Assembly (NCBI GenBank): GCA_963575745.1
Contig: CAUYUJ010018901.1
Coordinates: 74,501-138,500, forward strand
Length of the DNA stretch: 64,000 nt
Direction: 5' to 3'
Origin: Prorocentrum cordatum
Taxonomy: Eukaryota; Sar; Dinophyceae; Prorocentrales; Prorocentraceae
Made by a program: the position numbers and the translations under genes. Of this stretch, positions 30,291 through 41,810 are shown in pieces. The notes beneath the pieces were generated by a model. That model searched no databases. It saw only the letters and a program-made list of their open reading frames with translations, and was not told the origin of the DNA. Position 1 is the stretch's first letter. Every line of letters begins with the position of its first letter.

Positions 30291-31020
30291 CGTTTCTACG
30301 GGGGCGGGCCCTTTGACGTTGGCTGCGCTCTCTTCGGCATCAGCGCCATGGGTTGATGCGGCCCCGCGGGCGGCGCCGACTTCATCGCCTTGGGTCGAGT
30401 CGACATTTTCGGCATCCCATGGGGCGGCCCCGCGGGTGGCATCTCATAGGGCGGCATGCATATGGTCAACGTGTCCAATCTTATAAAGTCAATCTGTCAA
30501 TCTTATCTGGTCAATAGTGTTAATTTGTCAATAGTCACAGCGAGTTTTCTCAATATGGTAAATATGTTACTTGCTAAGTGTGAATATTATATGATCAACT
30601 GGTCAGCCCTCCCAGTGACTTGTGTCTGGTCAATCTGTCAATCATCCCAGCCAATTGTGAAGATGTGAATTTTATTTGGTCAATCTGCGCAATAAATAAA
30701 TGTAAGCTGTAAATGGCTAACAGTTAACAGTTTACAGTACAGTTCACACTTAACACTTAACACGTTAACATGCCCAGTTTCTATATGTGCCGAAATTTGG
30801 CTACGCACAGCAGCCCATAGTTTATATTTTATAACTCATATTTTATATGGCATATGGCTGTTGAATTGTGTTTTTTAGTTGGAAAATAATGATTGAAATA
30901 TTGCTACTGAATTAATTTGAACCCCATTATGAGATATCCGATATCCGTACAACTCGGGCCCCCTATTTGACACCAATAGAAATCGGGAACCCTATCAGAC
31001 TAAAGGAATCTGGTGGACCA
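30291..31020. other. AT-rich intergenic stretch
   Basis: 30450-30690 contains GTCAATCTGTCAAT units (TGGTCAA repeated about 8 times). 30690-31020 is the most AT-rich unique DNA of the window and holds TTAACAGTTAACAG- and TTATATTTTATA-type stretches. No gene or RNA is recognised. Confidence 0.5.
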
Positions 31021-31289
31021 TATGGGTCTATAAACTATGGGCTATGGGCTATGGGCGGTAACCCTTCGGGCGGGTTTCCCCCCGGTCCCCGTCCTCTCTT
31101 CCCACTCAAGTCACATTCCACCCCCCTTCCATCCACCTCGAGCCCATCCCCCGATGCTCATCGTCAAGTCCGCCTCCCCCTCCGCATGGCCCTATCCCCT
31201 ATCCCTTATCCCCTATCCCCTATCTCGTCGGCGGGCGTGGAGGGCCTCGAGACGGATGGGAACTACGACGACAACGTCTACGACGACGG

Positions 31290-31321
31290 CGCCGACCGAC
31301 GACGACGACGACGACGACGAA

Positions 31322-31352
<31 letters not shown>
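31290..31352. repeat. ACG/GAC microsatellite
   Basis: Uninterrupted GAC triplets with one GAAGAC break. The flanking 31.02-31.29 and 31.35-31.92 kb show no gene. Confidence 0.9.
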
Positions 31353-31919
31353 TAGGACCTGGTCAAACGGGTTCTCTGGAGGTGCCCCTGCTGGGGGAAA
31401 TTCGCCTCGTCGGATCAGGGCCCGAGGTGCGGGGCCAACATAGCAACGAGAGGTTGCCGAATCCAGCCGTGGCGACGAAGCCTGACGCCTGACGTTTTTT
31501 CGAAAGCCAATGCGTGGCGACGAAGTTTGAGGGTCCATGCCGCTTGATTTTGAGTGTGACGGTGGTGAGTGCGATGAGAGCGATGAGGGCCGTGATGATG
31601 ACTGGGATGATGGATGATTGTCCAGAGGACCACGGGCCCGCGGCGGCGTGCCAAGGCCTCTCGAAACCCAGGCCAGCACCGCTGAGAATTCCGAGCCGAA
31701 TCCAGCCGACGAGGGGTAGACGACAATGGCGTTGATGATGGTGCTGATGATGATGATGTTGATTCCCCTATGAGGAGCCGATTCCCCCTCTCCATTTCAA
31801 ATGCATTACGGTGCCGCAGTTGCATTTTTGGGGCTCGTTGCAAAGATATATTTCAAGCGCTCCTCCCCAAAGGGCCCTTCAACGGTGGCAACGTAACATG
31901 ATAGTGAAAAAGTCAACCT

Positions 31920-32040
31920 TACAAAACCATGACATATTGACCATGGACCTTACCCTGAAACCATGGACCTTACCCTGAAACCATGAACCTTGACCACGAA
32001 CCTTACCCTGAAACCATGAACCTTGACCATGAAATGGGTG
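31920..32040 (+). repeat. 20-bp AACCATGGACCTTACCCTGA repeat
   Basis: About five units alternate ATGGACCTTACCCTGA, ATGAACCTTGACCA and ACCTTACCCTGA. Confidence 0.85.
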
Positions 32041-32094
32041 TCCTCCTAGATCGCTCTGTTGCGCCACCGTGCGCCGCCTCAAGATATGTCCTCG

Positions 32095-33620
32095 TTTCGG
32101 GGCCTCCTGGGGGCCTCTTGCGGCCCTTTTCGTTTGTGTTGGGGCTTTCTTGGGCCGTGTGGGGGCGGCCCTGGGCTGTCTCGGCGCCCTCTTGGAAGCC
32201 TGTTTGGGAGATTTCTGGGTGTCCTGGACCGTCCTCCTTCAACGTCGGCGGCACTGACCGTAAGATTTCCTGGGAACATGATTCGTTGGGGCGTCGTTGG
32301 GCGCCTCCGGAAGCTTCGGAACCTGACGCGCTTCCGAGCGTGACGGCAGGTAACGCTGCTTGGGGCTCTCGTGTTTTTATCCTGGCGGGCGTTTAGGGAA
32401 CATGGTTTGGGGAGAAGGCTTACCGAGGGGGCCTCTGGGGGCTTACCGAAGGGGTCCTGTGGGGGCTTACCGAGGGGCCCTGTTTGGCCTTGTCGGCAAG
32501 CCTATTGGAAACATGGTTGGGGCGGCGGACGGAAGCCCAAGGAATCATGTTCCCGGAAAGCTCTGGGAAAAAGATTTACCGAAATCTCTTTGGGGCCCGC
32601 AGGGGGTCCCTTGGGAACTCATTGGGGTTTCCAGGGGGCCTCTTGGGGGCCTCACGGGGCTTCTTGGGAGCCTCTTGATGGCCTCCGGGAGCGCCCTAGG
32701 AGCCTCTCAGGCTGGAGACCTTGAAATGTCGCGCTCTTCGGGCCCTCTTGGGTCGCTCTTGGGGCTCTCTCGGGGCGCTCTCGAAGCCCTGTTGAATTAT
32801 CTGGGGAGCCTCCTGGGCCGTCTCTGGTCTTGCTTGGGAGCCCCTTCGGCCGTCTTGGAGCGATCTGAACGGCCTCTGACGCCGTCCGGGACCGCGGGGA
32901 GGCGGAACATGCGATAGCGCAAAAATGCGGGGCCCTGTGGAGGGGCCTCTGGAGGCGCCCTTGGGGCGTTTTGGCGGCGTCGTCGGCCGTCCTTCGGCGT
33001 GTCCGGGGCCTCTCGAGGTTGCACTGGCAAGCTTTAGGGCCCTCTTGGCGTGTCGTGGCGCGTTTGGGAGTGGACCTGGGCAGTCCCGGGAGCGCTGGGG
33101 GCCGTTGAATGCCAGGTGTTGTCTTGGAGGCGGAGGCTGTTGAGCGCAGGGTGGCGCGTGCTACGCGGAAGGCGGGCGAGCGGCCAGGCGGGCGGCGGGC
33201 GGGCGGGTGTCGGGCGGGCGGGCGGGTCGGGATTTGAATGAATTCCTTAAGGATGCTATCTCGCAGCGGGAGTTCGTTGAGCACCGGGCGTTGCCTTGAA
33301 GACGGGGGCCGTTAACTGCGGGGTGTTGTCTTGGAGACTGAAGCTGTTGAGTGCAGAGTGGTGCGTGCCACGCGGACGGCGAACGGGCGGCGGGCGCCCT
33401 AGGTGGTGGGTCAGAGGCCTCATGGGTGTTGGTTTGGATCTCGTGGTTGGCCTGTCGGGAACGTCGTGAACGCAATTTCGCATCTTCTCGGTGACCGTTT
33501 CGGGGCCGTCGTGGGGCCCCCATCGGGGCTGTTTTGTTGCCTTTTGAAACCTCGTTCGGGCCTCCTGGGTGCCTCTCGGGTGCCTCCTGGGGCCTCTTGG
33601 GGGCTCCTTGGGGGCCTCCG
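32095..33620 (+). repeat. Degenerate GGGGCCTCTTGGG field, 32-33.6 kb
   Basis: Same field type as 22-25 kb. It includes relics of the 390-bp repeat hairpin: CCTGGGAACATGATTCG at 32269 and CATGTTCCCGGAA at 32547. 33175-33235 is GGGCGGGCGG. No gene is seen. Confidence 0.75.
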
Positions 33621-34905
33621 AGCTTGCGCGCGCATCCGATACGTGGGACTGGTCATGGCGCACACCACACCACACACTAACGAATACGCACTCGCCGACG
33701 CACCCCTCTCCCATCCCCCCTCTTCCTTAGTGACACCCCGTCCTCATCGCGAAACGTTCCTCGAAGCCTTCGCCCTTGAAACGGTCGCCAGCATGGTGGT
33801 GGTGGTGGTAGAGTGCATGCACGCCCGGCCGGCGGCCCTCGTCCACCTCTCAGGACGCGGGGGGCGCAAAAAGAAGAAACACCTCATATGCGGGGGATGC
33901 TCACAAACGAGGGGGGCCGAACAAGAAGAGGGGGGCCTCATGAAGGGCGGGGAGGATGAGGGGGGGCAAACGAACAAAACAGAGATGCAAACAAACAGAA
34001 GACCCCGACAACCATGGCACCTAGCGTGAAACATCACGTGTGCGTACGAGGTGCGACTTGCCCAAAACATTATCCTGGCGAAGAACCCAACCATACGCAC
34101 ATGCGAAAACCGCAGGCCAGGAACGCGGGGTCTCTTAAAAACGAGGGCCCAACACCACAGGACGGTTGGGAATAAGGAAATCCAGCTTAACAGACGTGAC
34201 AGACAGGAACGAACCTGATCATGGTTCCACCAGAGCTCAATCTTACAAGTGCGACTCTCGAAGCGAGCTTGAATATAGTACAAACGTGTGAAGAACAAAC
34301 TCGCGGACGCATTCTGCTCTGTCGCGCCGGCAGGCCTTTCCACCGAGAGCCCGGACGCGGCCACACGCGGCCGTCGCCTTTCCAACGGGGAAGAAGACAA
34401 TCCCCACACGGTGCTTGCACAAACTGTTCGGGGACCATCAATTGAGTGGCACATGAATTAATTACTGAACTACAGAACCCGGATGCCGCCACACACGGTC
34501 TTCGCTTTTCCAACGGAGAATAAGACAGTCCCCGCACGGTGCTTGTACAACCTGTTCGGGGACCACAAATTGAGGCACACACGAATTACTTATATGTGGC
34601 ATCATGTCGCAACTCTGCTAAAACATTCTCATGAAATTCATGCGCAACCCCTGGATAACGGGCGCACCGCACGCAGAGGAGAGGTCCAGAAGAAAGGATA
34701 CACACATGAGACTCTCCACGCCGAAACGATGTTTTCTCCGTGGTCGCCTGCACGGCCGGGCCAGAACGTCTAGCACCTTGGCTAGCGTATGGCGGGGTCC
34801 TCCCGCGACCTATTTATGGTGCTGCATTACAAGACGTTCCTACAAGCCCGGCGAAAAAAAAAAAACACCAAAGAGAGCCAGTCTCTCCTCAGGCCAGGCG
34901 AGCGC
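33621..34905. other. Unassigned; tandem pair near 34.36-34.58 kb
   Basis: 34365-34450 and 34488-34575 are diverged copies (TTTCCAACGGGGAAGAAGAC versus TTTCCAACGGAGAATAAGAC; both CCCACACGG/CCGCACGGTGCTTG, then CTGTTCGGGGACCA). 34078-34100 holds CCTGGCGAAGAACCCAACCA, shared with 10676 and 13575. The minus-strand frame at 33744-34454 is open and less biased than most but shows no domain. Confidence 0.45.
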
Positions 34906-34907
34906 GG

Positions 34908-35095
34908 GGAGGGGAGGAGGAGGAGGAGGAGGAGGAGGAGGAGGAGGAGGAGGAGGAGAGGAGGAGGAAGAGGAGGACGAGGAGGAGGAGGAGGAGGAGG
35001 AGGAGGAGAGGAGGAGGAGGAGGGGAGGGGGCGGGGGGCGGAGGCGGAGGCGGAGGCGGAAGCGGAGGCGGAGGCGGAGGCGGAGGAGGAGCGGA

Positions 35096-35131
<36 letters not shown>

Positions 35132-35508
35132 TGATGATGATGCTGATGATGATGATGATGATGATGATGGATGAGAGGAGGAGGAGGAGGAGGTAGGAGG
35201 AGGAGGCGGACGAGGCGGACGAGGCGGAGGCGGAGGCGGCGGAGGAGGCGGAGGAGGCGGGAGGAGGCGGAGGAGGAGGAGGAGGAGGAGGAGGAGGAGG
35301 AGGAGGAGGGAGGCGGGAGAGGAGGAGGGAGGAGGAGGAGGAGGAGGAAGAGGAGGAGGCGGAGGCGGCGGAGGCGGAGGCGGAGGCGGAGGCGGAGGAG
35401 GAGGAGGAGGAGGAGGAGGAAAAAGAGGAGGAGGAGGAGGAGGAGGAGGAGGAGGAGGAGGAGGCGGAGGAGGCGGAGGAGGAAGAGGAGGATACGGATA
35501 CGGATAGT
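34908..35508 (+). repeat. GGA microsatellite with GAT core
   Basis: GGA/GGC triplets run for 600 bp with a pure GAT block at 35098-35170. It ends GGATACGGATACGGATAG exactly where the LINE 3' tail begins. Confidence 0.95.
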
Positions 35509-35512
35509 AAAG

Positions 35513-38500
35513 TGAGTCCAAGTTGCCCGGACCCACCTACATAACAAAATGATAAAAGATGGCGCTAAAACGCCCACCCAAGGAGACGCCTACCGAGGAG
35601 TCTCGCCCCGGCGCAGCCGTTTTAAGCGGGACTTCTGCGCGCTGAGGGTCTTGGGGGCGTCCGAGGGGCCTTTACAAGGTCGCCTGAGGGCGAGAACCCG
35701 CCCCGCCTCCCCAACCACACAGGCACACCGCTCGCAGAAGGCGTACGCCCCCACCTCAGCCATCCGATGGCCGAGGCGGTGGAACAGGTCCCAATCGGCA
35801 CGGCCACACTCCCCAGAGCTCGGCGCCGCCACCGACGAGGGGCCAGGGGCCCCCACCACGGACCGACCCACGCCTAAATCGGCGCAGGCGTTCCGCTCCC
35901 CAGAGCCCTCCGCGCCAGCAGCCCCCGTCAGGTCAGGGACCAGGGCCGGGTCAGGGGGCGGGGGGCCATCGAGCAACCTGGAGGCGGCCGACAGCGCCGC
36001 CTCCGCTCCCTCGGACGTCTGGGGCACAAAATCACAGCATTTATTGAACAGCCTCTGGGCAGCCCAACGCTGGATGTCCGAGGGTTTGCAAACACGGTAT
36101 TTCTTCACCACCTGAAGGCTATGCAAGCCAGCGCGGGATTTTGTAACCGTGTTGCACTGCCTGCACCTCCATTCACCACGGGACGGGCTGTAAAATAACT
36201 GGTGGCCAGTCTCATCTCCGATGAATGGTGTCGGGATGCTGGGCAGGGCGCCAGGGGCAGGACTCCGGCGACGACCGACCTCCGACTCCGACGCGAAGAG
36301 ACCGAGATCGATAATTCGACGCCCTGCCCAGGCTTGATACACGCTGAACTCCTGCGCTTCCGAGAGCGCCATTCGGAACAGATCAGCAATGCCCTGGCCA
36401 ACGCACTCTTCAGCGGCTCCCCGTTTCGCGAAAAAATCGGCCCAGGAGTTCCCGAGGGCAAACAAAAACGGGGGGCCATCCAGGGGCCCTCTGACCACGG
36501 CGTCCTCCAGGGACGCGTGGGCAGGACACCAAACAAAATCGGGAGGCGGTTTTGGGCGAGCCTGCGCAGCCGCGCGAATTCGGCGCCATAAACTTGCATG
36601 CTTCCCTCCAGGCCTCGCGTCCACGGGATCCCAGCGCTGGCCCTCCTCAACCAACGAGAGCAAATCAGAAACGATGCACTCTAAGGCGGGGATCTTTTCA
36701 AGAGCCCGCAGAGCGGCGAAGCGCTCTGCCTCGCCCACCGTCTGGCTGGCCCCGGGGAGGCGCCCGAAACAGGCGCGGAGAGGTACGCCTGTGTCCGAAA
36801 TCTGGACCAGCCCCCATCCACACGACCTGATCTCAGGCTGGTTGCTCCAGCGTCCTGAGCCGTCCGTGAAAGCTAAATTGCCCCAGCTTTCCGCCGGGCT
36901 GGACCAATCCCCCCAGAACTGGATAGGAGGGTTGTCAGGCGGCAGGGGCACAGGCATGGGCAATAGAGGGAGGCCAATAGAAAACTCAAACGAGCTCGGG
37001 TCGCTCCGCCCGCGACGCCCGATGCGGCCCTGGGCCAAAAGCCGATCACGCACCTTTTCTTGAGCTTCCGGGATGGGCACCTCCTCCTCGTGCTCTAGCG
37101 TGCGGGTGCGCAGCACGTCGCACTCAAACATCACGTGGCCGCACGTTTCGCGGGCCTGCCCGCACTCGCGGCACGCCGGCGCCGAAACCCTGCCAGCATC
37201 AAACAATCGATCCCGGAGCCACCAGGAATTGGCCCAGATAGACCTCAAAACTCCCGCGGACCGAGGATTTTTGACAGCGGCCCTCTTGGACCCAACGCAA
37301 GCTCGGATCCCACGGGGCCACAGCTCGCAGCCCCCGGGGAAATCTTGAAAATGCGCCTGGATCCTCAGCATTTGCCAGCGCTGGATACCAGCACGAACAT
37401 GCATGACGACGTGGTGAGGGTCGACGTGCAGAAGAGAAAAGGTCTCCCCACGATCAGATCTGAGGATGATTGAGGACTCCATGGTCCAATTGATTCTCAG
37501 AAGGGAGAGCCAGACTACAGCTAGAGGCCCAGAAGCATGTTGCCAGTTAAACCCATCAGCGCGCTTGGCCGCCAGCTCGCGCCAGCCCCTCTCCAAGAGC
37601 CCAAGCGACACCGATTGCTGCCACACTATATTCGCATACTGCCTGATGGGGCCCACGGTTGCGTCAAAAATGGGGTCGAACCACGGGTCGGCCTGGGAGG
37701 CCAGATAGACGGTCAAAGAACTCCCCCTCCCCTTGGCCCCCACCAGCCCCCCCGCTATAGCACGAAGCCTCCGGAGCTCGGAGTCAGTGGTGCCCGAAAC
37801 AGCCCCGCTATGATTCGCTGACGGGAGCAGCCCGCTGCGCCAGAGGCACGCGATCTTGTGGCCGACGGCTCTCTGGAGGCCTCGAACCTTGCCGAGTCGC
37901 CTCTTGAGCTGGGACTGCCGAGTTCGCGTGATGGGCCGAGTACGGTCCGCGCCGTTTAGCTCGTGCCCGAGGTTTCGCATGTTTCGCTTGGCGTGGAGGC
38001 CCACGCTGCCGGCGAACCCCCGGGAGGCCCGCTGAACAAGCCGGCTACTCGAAACGTACCCTGCTTTCCCAGATCCCGAAGACTGGAGGACCAGGCCAAG
38101 GGGTTTAACATCGGCCTTAAAATTCGCCACAGCTAGCCAAAGCTTCCGAACGTCCTCCACCCGCTCCCCCACCCACTGGACCGTCAGATCGTCCACAAGC
38201 GCTCGGGCACGATCTGGTCTGATCGCACGCGGCGCACTGCGCGCAGCGTGAGGAGGGCAAGGAGGGAGGTGGAGTGGGGGCAGCCTGCCAGCAGCCCCTG
38301 CCATGTCACAAAGGGTTCCGAGTAAGAGGCAAAGGCTCTCAGAACTCGCGGTTGCCGATGATATTCTGCAACCATCCATGCCAACCGCAGCGGAAAATTG
38401 TGATGCCGAGCCTCCGCCACCACTTCGCCTGGACTGATAGACTCATAACACTTCCAAGCATCCAGAGCGGCCGAGGCAGTGTGCCACCCGACCAGCTTCG

Positions 38501-38669
38501 CCAGCTCAGCCATGAGGTTGTGCTCGAACGCCGCTGCCGTGGAGGAGGAGGACTGTAGTGTATTGCTGATGCCCTTGAGGGTAGGCATAACCCTGTGAGG
38601 ACGGATGGGGCTCTGGGGCTCACCCACCCTTGTTACCGTGCCCCCAGGTACAAGGACCGTGGTAGGCAC
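35513..38669 (-). mobile_element. 5'-truncated LINE (non-LTR retrotransposon)
   Basis: The RT palm to the C-terminus is kept. The N-terminal endonuclease and most RT fingers are missing, the usual result of incomplete reverse transcription. The 3' side ends in a short tail of TATCCG units that merges with the CTCC/GGA microsatellite. The 5' side abuts the repeats at 38.8-39.34 kb. Confidence 0.85.
35590..38669 (-). pseudogene. LINE ORF2: RT palm, zinc finger, RNase H
   Basis: Upstream frame (38669-38184): LDAWKCYESI is motif A and GLLAGCPHSTSLL motif B. A frameshift near 38.2-38.25 kb moves to the 929-codon frame, which carries motif C as LVDDLTVQW (near codon 65). Further on: ACRECGQARETCGHVMFEC (near codon 405), the RT-associated zinc finger; FTDGSGRW (near 500), GEAERFAAL, SDLLSLVEEG and GNSWADFFAK (near 643), which give a complete RNase H set; then two C-terminal Cys pairs, WRCRQC and CERCACVV. 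Such a protein would copy the LINE RNA at a nick. The single frameshift and the missing start make it inactive as read. Everything after motif C is open for 900 codons, so the insertion looks young. Confidence 0.85.
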
Positions 38670-38799
38670 ACGGTATGAGAGGTAGCATACCTTTCATCGG
38701 CAACCTCCGTTGTGAAGACCGTGGCTCGTCCTTACTCGGCTTGTGCGCCTGAGCAATCGGAGCGCATCAGCACACGCTGGAGGTGAGTGTGAATGAGGG

Positions 38800-39345
38800 G
38801 TGATGGATTCCACCCCTCCTGATTGCATGGACGATGCGGCGGAGCGAGGCCGCCAATGAGGCTCAGAGTATACAGCGCTGAATGCCAGTGCGTGCGCGTG
38901 CGGCGGGATGCAACAAGGGAGTCGGTGGCTGATATAATGGACAACGTCAACCCACGCCACCATTGCGTTGCGCACCCCAACGGTTACACGACGCGACGCG
39001 ACGGCAAGCTGAGAGGCAATGGTTACCTCACCTCCTGCCGGCATGGACGATGCGGCGGAGTGAAGACGCCAAGGTAATGAGACTCAGAGTAAACAGCGCT
39101 GTATGCCAGTGCGTGCGCGTGCGGCAGGGTGCAACAAGGGAGTAGGTGGCTGAGATAATATGTGGCCAACGTGTCCTCACGCCACCTCTGAGCTGCGTAC
39201 CCCTACGGTTACACAGCGCGACGCGACGGCAGGCAAGGGGATCGCGCGCCGAAGAATACGATTCGACCCGCGGCCGCATAACCATCTGAGAGGCGATGTT
39301 TTCCTCACCTCCTGCTGGCATGGACGATGCGGCGGAGTGAACAAG
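38800..39345 (+). repeat. 220-276 bp tandem repeat, three units
   Basis: CATGGACGATGCGGCGGAG recurs near 38825, 39041 and 39319. CAGTGCGTGCGCGTGCGGC and GGTTACACGACGCGACG-type blocks recur between. It abuts the truncated LINE 5' end. Confidence 0.8.
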
Positions 39346-39855
39346 CTGGTCCAGAACGCATCCTGGGACCATACCTGCTGAGGCCGGCGCGCCTCACGTA
39401 GGCCCTCTGCCCAAGACTGGGAGGATGCGAACTTCGAGAGTTTCGTATCGGGTGCGACCCCCAGAAGGCTCACGGCGAGGGGCATCTCCGACCTTCAAAA
39501 CCCCTTCGGGTTTCGGGGACGATGAGCTTGGCGAGTCATTGAGGACGAGTCGGTTCCCCAGTTGTCCGTTTCCCTGGGGGGTCCTCAGTTGTCCGTTTCC
39601 CTGTGCCCCGCATCATCGCCTCGGCGTGCGGTGGGGGCAGCAGCGATTGACGACAACAAGGAGGAGAGAGGAGAAGTTTGGAGGTGAAGGCAAGAGTGGC
39701 GCGTGCAAGATCGGGCCGCGAGGCCCGCGCAGCACGAGGGGTGTTATCGCCGTGGGCCTGGCGTCTAGGGGATCCCCTTGCCAGCCCGTGGCGTGAGCGT
39801 AATCTGTGAATGCACGAAAGCTGGCCCGGGCGCTGGCCAGCGTCTAACAGGAGAT
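39346..39855. other. Non-coding spacer
   Basis: A duplicated CCCCAGTTGTCCGTTTCCCT/CCTCAGTTGTCCGTTTCCCT pair is at 39556-39602. Nothing else is recognised. Confidence 0.4.
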
Positions 39856-41430
39856 AAGCAATGTTAGCCGGACAGAATGATATTATGCAGGACTGTCGGC
39901 CTTGCCGCCAGACTGTGTCCTTGAGGCAAATGCCTCGCGACATGCTTGCAAAGTTACACTGTGGATGCGCGAAAGCTGCAAATGAAGCTGGCCAACCTCT
40001 GATAGGAGATAACCATGGTAGCAGAGTGCGATTGTGCAGGACTGCCGGCCTTGCCGCCAGGCTGTGTCCTTGAGGCGAATGCCTCGCGACGTGCGTTCGT
40101 AATCTGTAGACGCACGAAAGCTGGCCTTGACACTGGCCATCGTCGACTAGAAGACAACCCATGGTAGCCGCAAAGCGTGAGACTGCGCAGGACTGCCAGC
40201 CTTGCCGCCGGGATGTGTCCTTGAGGCCACTGCCTCGCGACATACTTGCATTATCTGCGATTGCGCGAAAACTGGCAATGACGTTGGTAGGAGTCAGCCA
40301 TGCAAGCCGGACAACATGGGGTTATGCAGGACTGCCGGCGCTGCCGCCGGGCTGTGTCCTTGAGGCGAATGCCTCGCGACATGCTTAGATAAACTGTGGA
40401 CGCACGTAAGCTGAAATTGAAACTGGTCGACGTCTGATAGGAGGAACCATGGCAGCAGAGTGCAAATGTGCAGGACTGCCGGCCTTGACGCCGGGTTGTG
40501 TCCTTGAGGCGAATGCCTCGCGACGTGCGTTCATAATCTGTGGACGCACGAAAGCTGGCCCTGACTCTGGCCATCGACGAATAGGAGACAAGCCATGGTA
40601 ACCACAAAGAGTGAGACTGTGCAGGACTGCCTGCCTTGCCGCCGGGCAGTGTCCTTGAGGCGAATGCCTCGCGACATACTGCATTATCTGCGATTGCACG
40701 AAAACTGGCAATGACGTTAATAGGAGACAACCATGGTAGCCAGACGAAAAGATATTGAGCAGGACTGCCGGCCTTGCCGCCGGGCTGTGTCCTTGAGGCG
40801 AAGGCCTCGCGACATGTGTGCAGCATCCGCGGTGCGCGACAGCTGGCACGGCCGTTGGCCACCGTCTAAGACGAGGCCATGGCAAGCGGAGAGAATTAGA
40901 TTGTGCAGGACCGCCGGCTTTGCCGCCGGGCTGTGTCCTTGAGGCGAACGCCTCGCGACGTGCGTGCGTAATCTGTGGAAGCACGAGATCTGGCACTGCC
41001 GTTGGCCTTCGCCTGCGCACGAGGAGCCAAGCGTAGCATATGCCCGCGTGTGCCTTCAGACAACGAAGTAAAGATCTCGAGGTGAGCGACCTCGAGGTAT
41101 TGACCGCCTTCCTTGCAAGATGGGCAACGGTGATTGTGCAGGACCGCCGGCCTTTCCGCCGGGCTGTGTCCTGGAGGGCAGAACCTCCGACTGGAATGCT
41201 TCTCCGATGGCACTGGCGCCAGGCCATGTCCTACGGACACATGCCACACGCTAGGATATGAGAGCGTGCAGGACCGCCGGCATTGCCGCCGGGCTGCGTC
41301 CTGGAGGTCAGACCCTCCGACTTGCCCGAATGAAAATTGACAAAACCGGGCAGTGTCATGGAGGCGCATGCCTCCTAAGGAAGGAGTGTAGGATCGCCAA
41401 TATTGCTGGCAGGCTCCTGGAGGAGAAATC
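39856..41430 (+). repeat. 122-151 bp tandem array with conserved hairpins, about 11 units
   Basis: Units start near AACCATGG. They then carry GCAGGACTGCCGGCC, TTGCCGCCGGGCTGTGTCCT (AGGAC pairs with GTCCT), then the second hairpin GAGGC-loop-GCCTC followed by GCGACATGC, then ATCTGTGGACGCACGAAAGC. Unit anchors lie near 39889, 40037, 40189, 40327, 40471, 40621, 40760, 40905, 41138, 41267 and 41389. Across units the second stem is kept while its loop and closing pair change (see findings). Short plus-strand frames such as QDCRPCRRAVSLR are not in one conserved frame, so RNA structure is a better reading than peptide. Confidence 0.85.
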
Positions 41431-41810
41431 CTCCGGCGTCCTCGTTGAGACCATCTGGCGGAGCCGACAGGCAGCTGGTGTCAACCTCGCTCAGGAGGGC
41501 CATGCTTAGCCTGTCACTGGCGAAACGTGTTCCACCAGGGTGACCACCCAGGCGGGGCCTGTGGCTCTCCGACCCGAACCTGCAAGGTGGGCAATATAAG
41601 CACTGCTGGAGGAGGTCCGGTCTAGGGCGACGCATCCTCCTTGTGCTGGGAGGGCACTTGAGCGTGCCTCTTGCCACTGTCGCCCAGCTGTTCACTCCCC
41701 TGGGGGCTCGGCCAGGGTGCTCGTCGGGCGTGGGGAATCCACGCCCTTAGTGGCGCCCCGTGCGTCCCCAGCCGACTCCCCCAGAGGAGTATAGAACAGC
41801 ATTGGCACAA
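41431..41810. other. Non-coding spacer after the hairpin array
   Basis: No gene is seen. It contains TGGGAGGGCACTTGAGCG and leads into the GGA tract. Confidence 0.35.

Noticed and set aside
34840-35577. Leu/Pro/Arg-rich frames of over 200 codons
   Set aside because: GGA/GAT microsatellite read in different frames; no start context and no domain.
40251-41369. Minus-strand frames with repeated ASRTQPGGKAGSPAQ
   Set aside because: Period equals the array unit and the reading frame jumps between units; structure of the RNA is conserved better than the peptide.
39856-41430. CRISPR-like regular repeat
   Set aside because: Spacers are not unique, the units are 120-150 bp and diverged, no cas gene is present and the genome looks eukaryotic.
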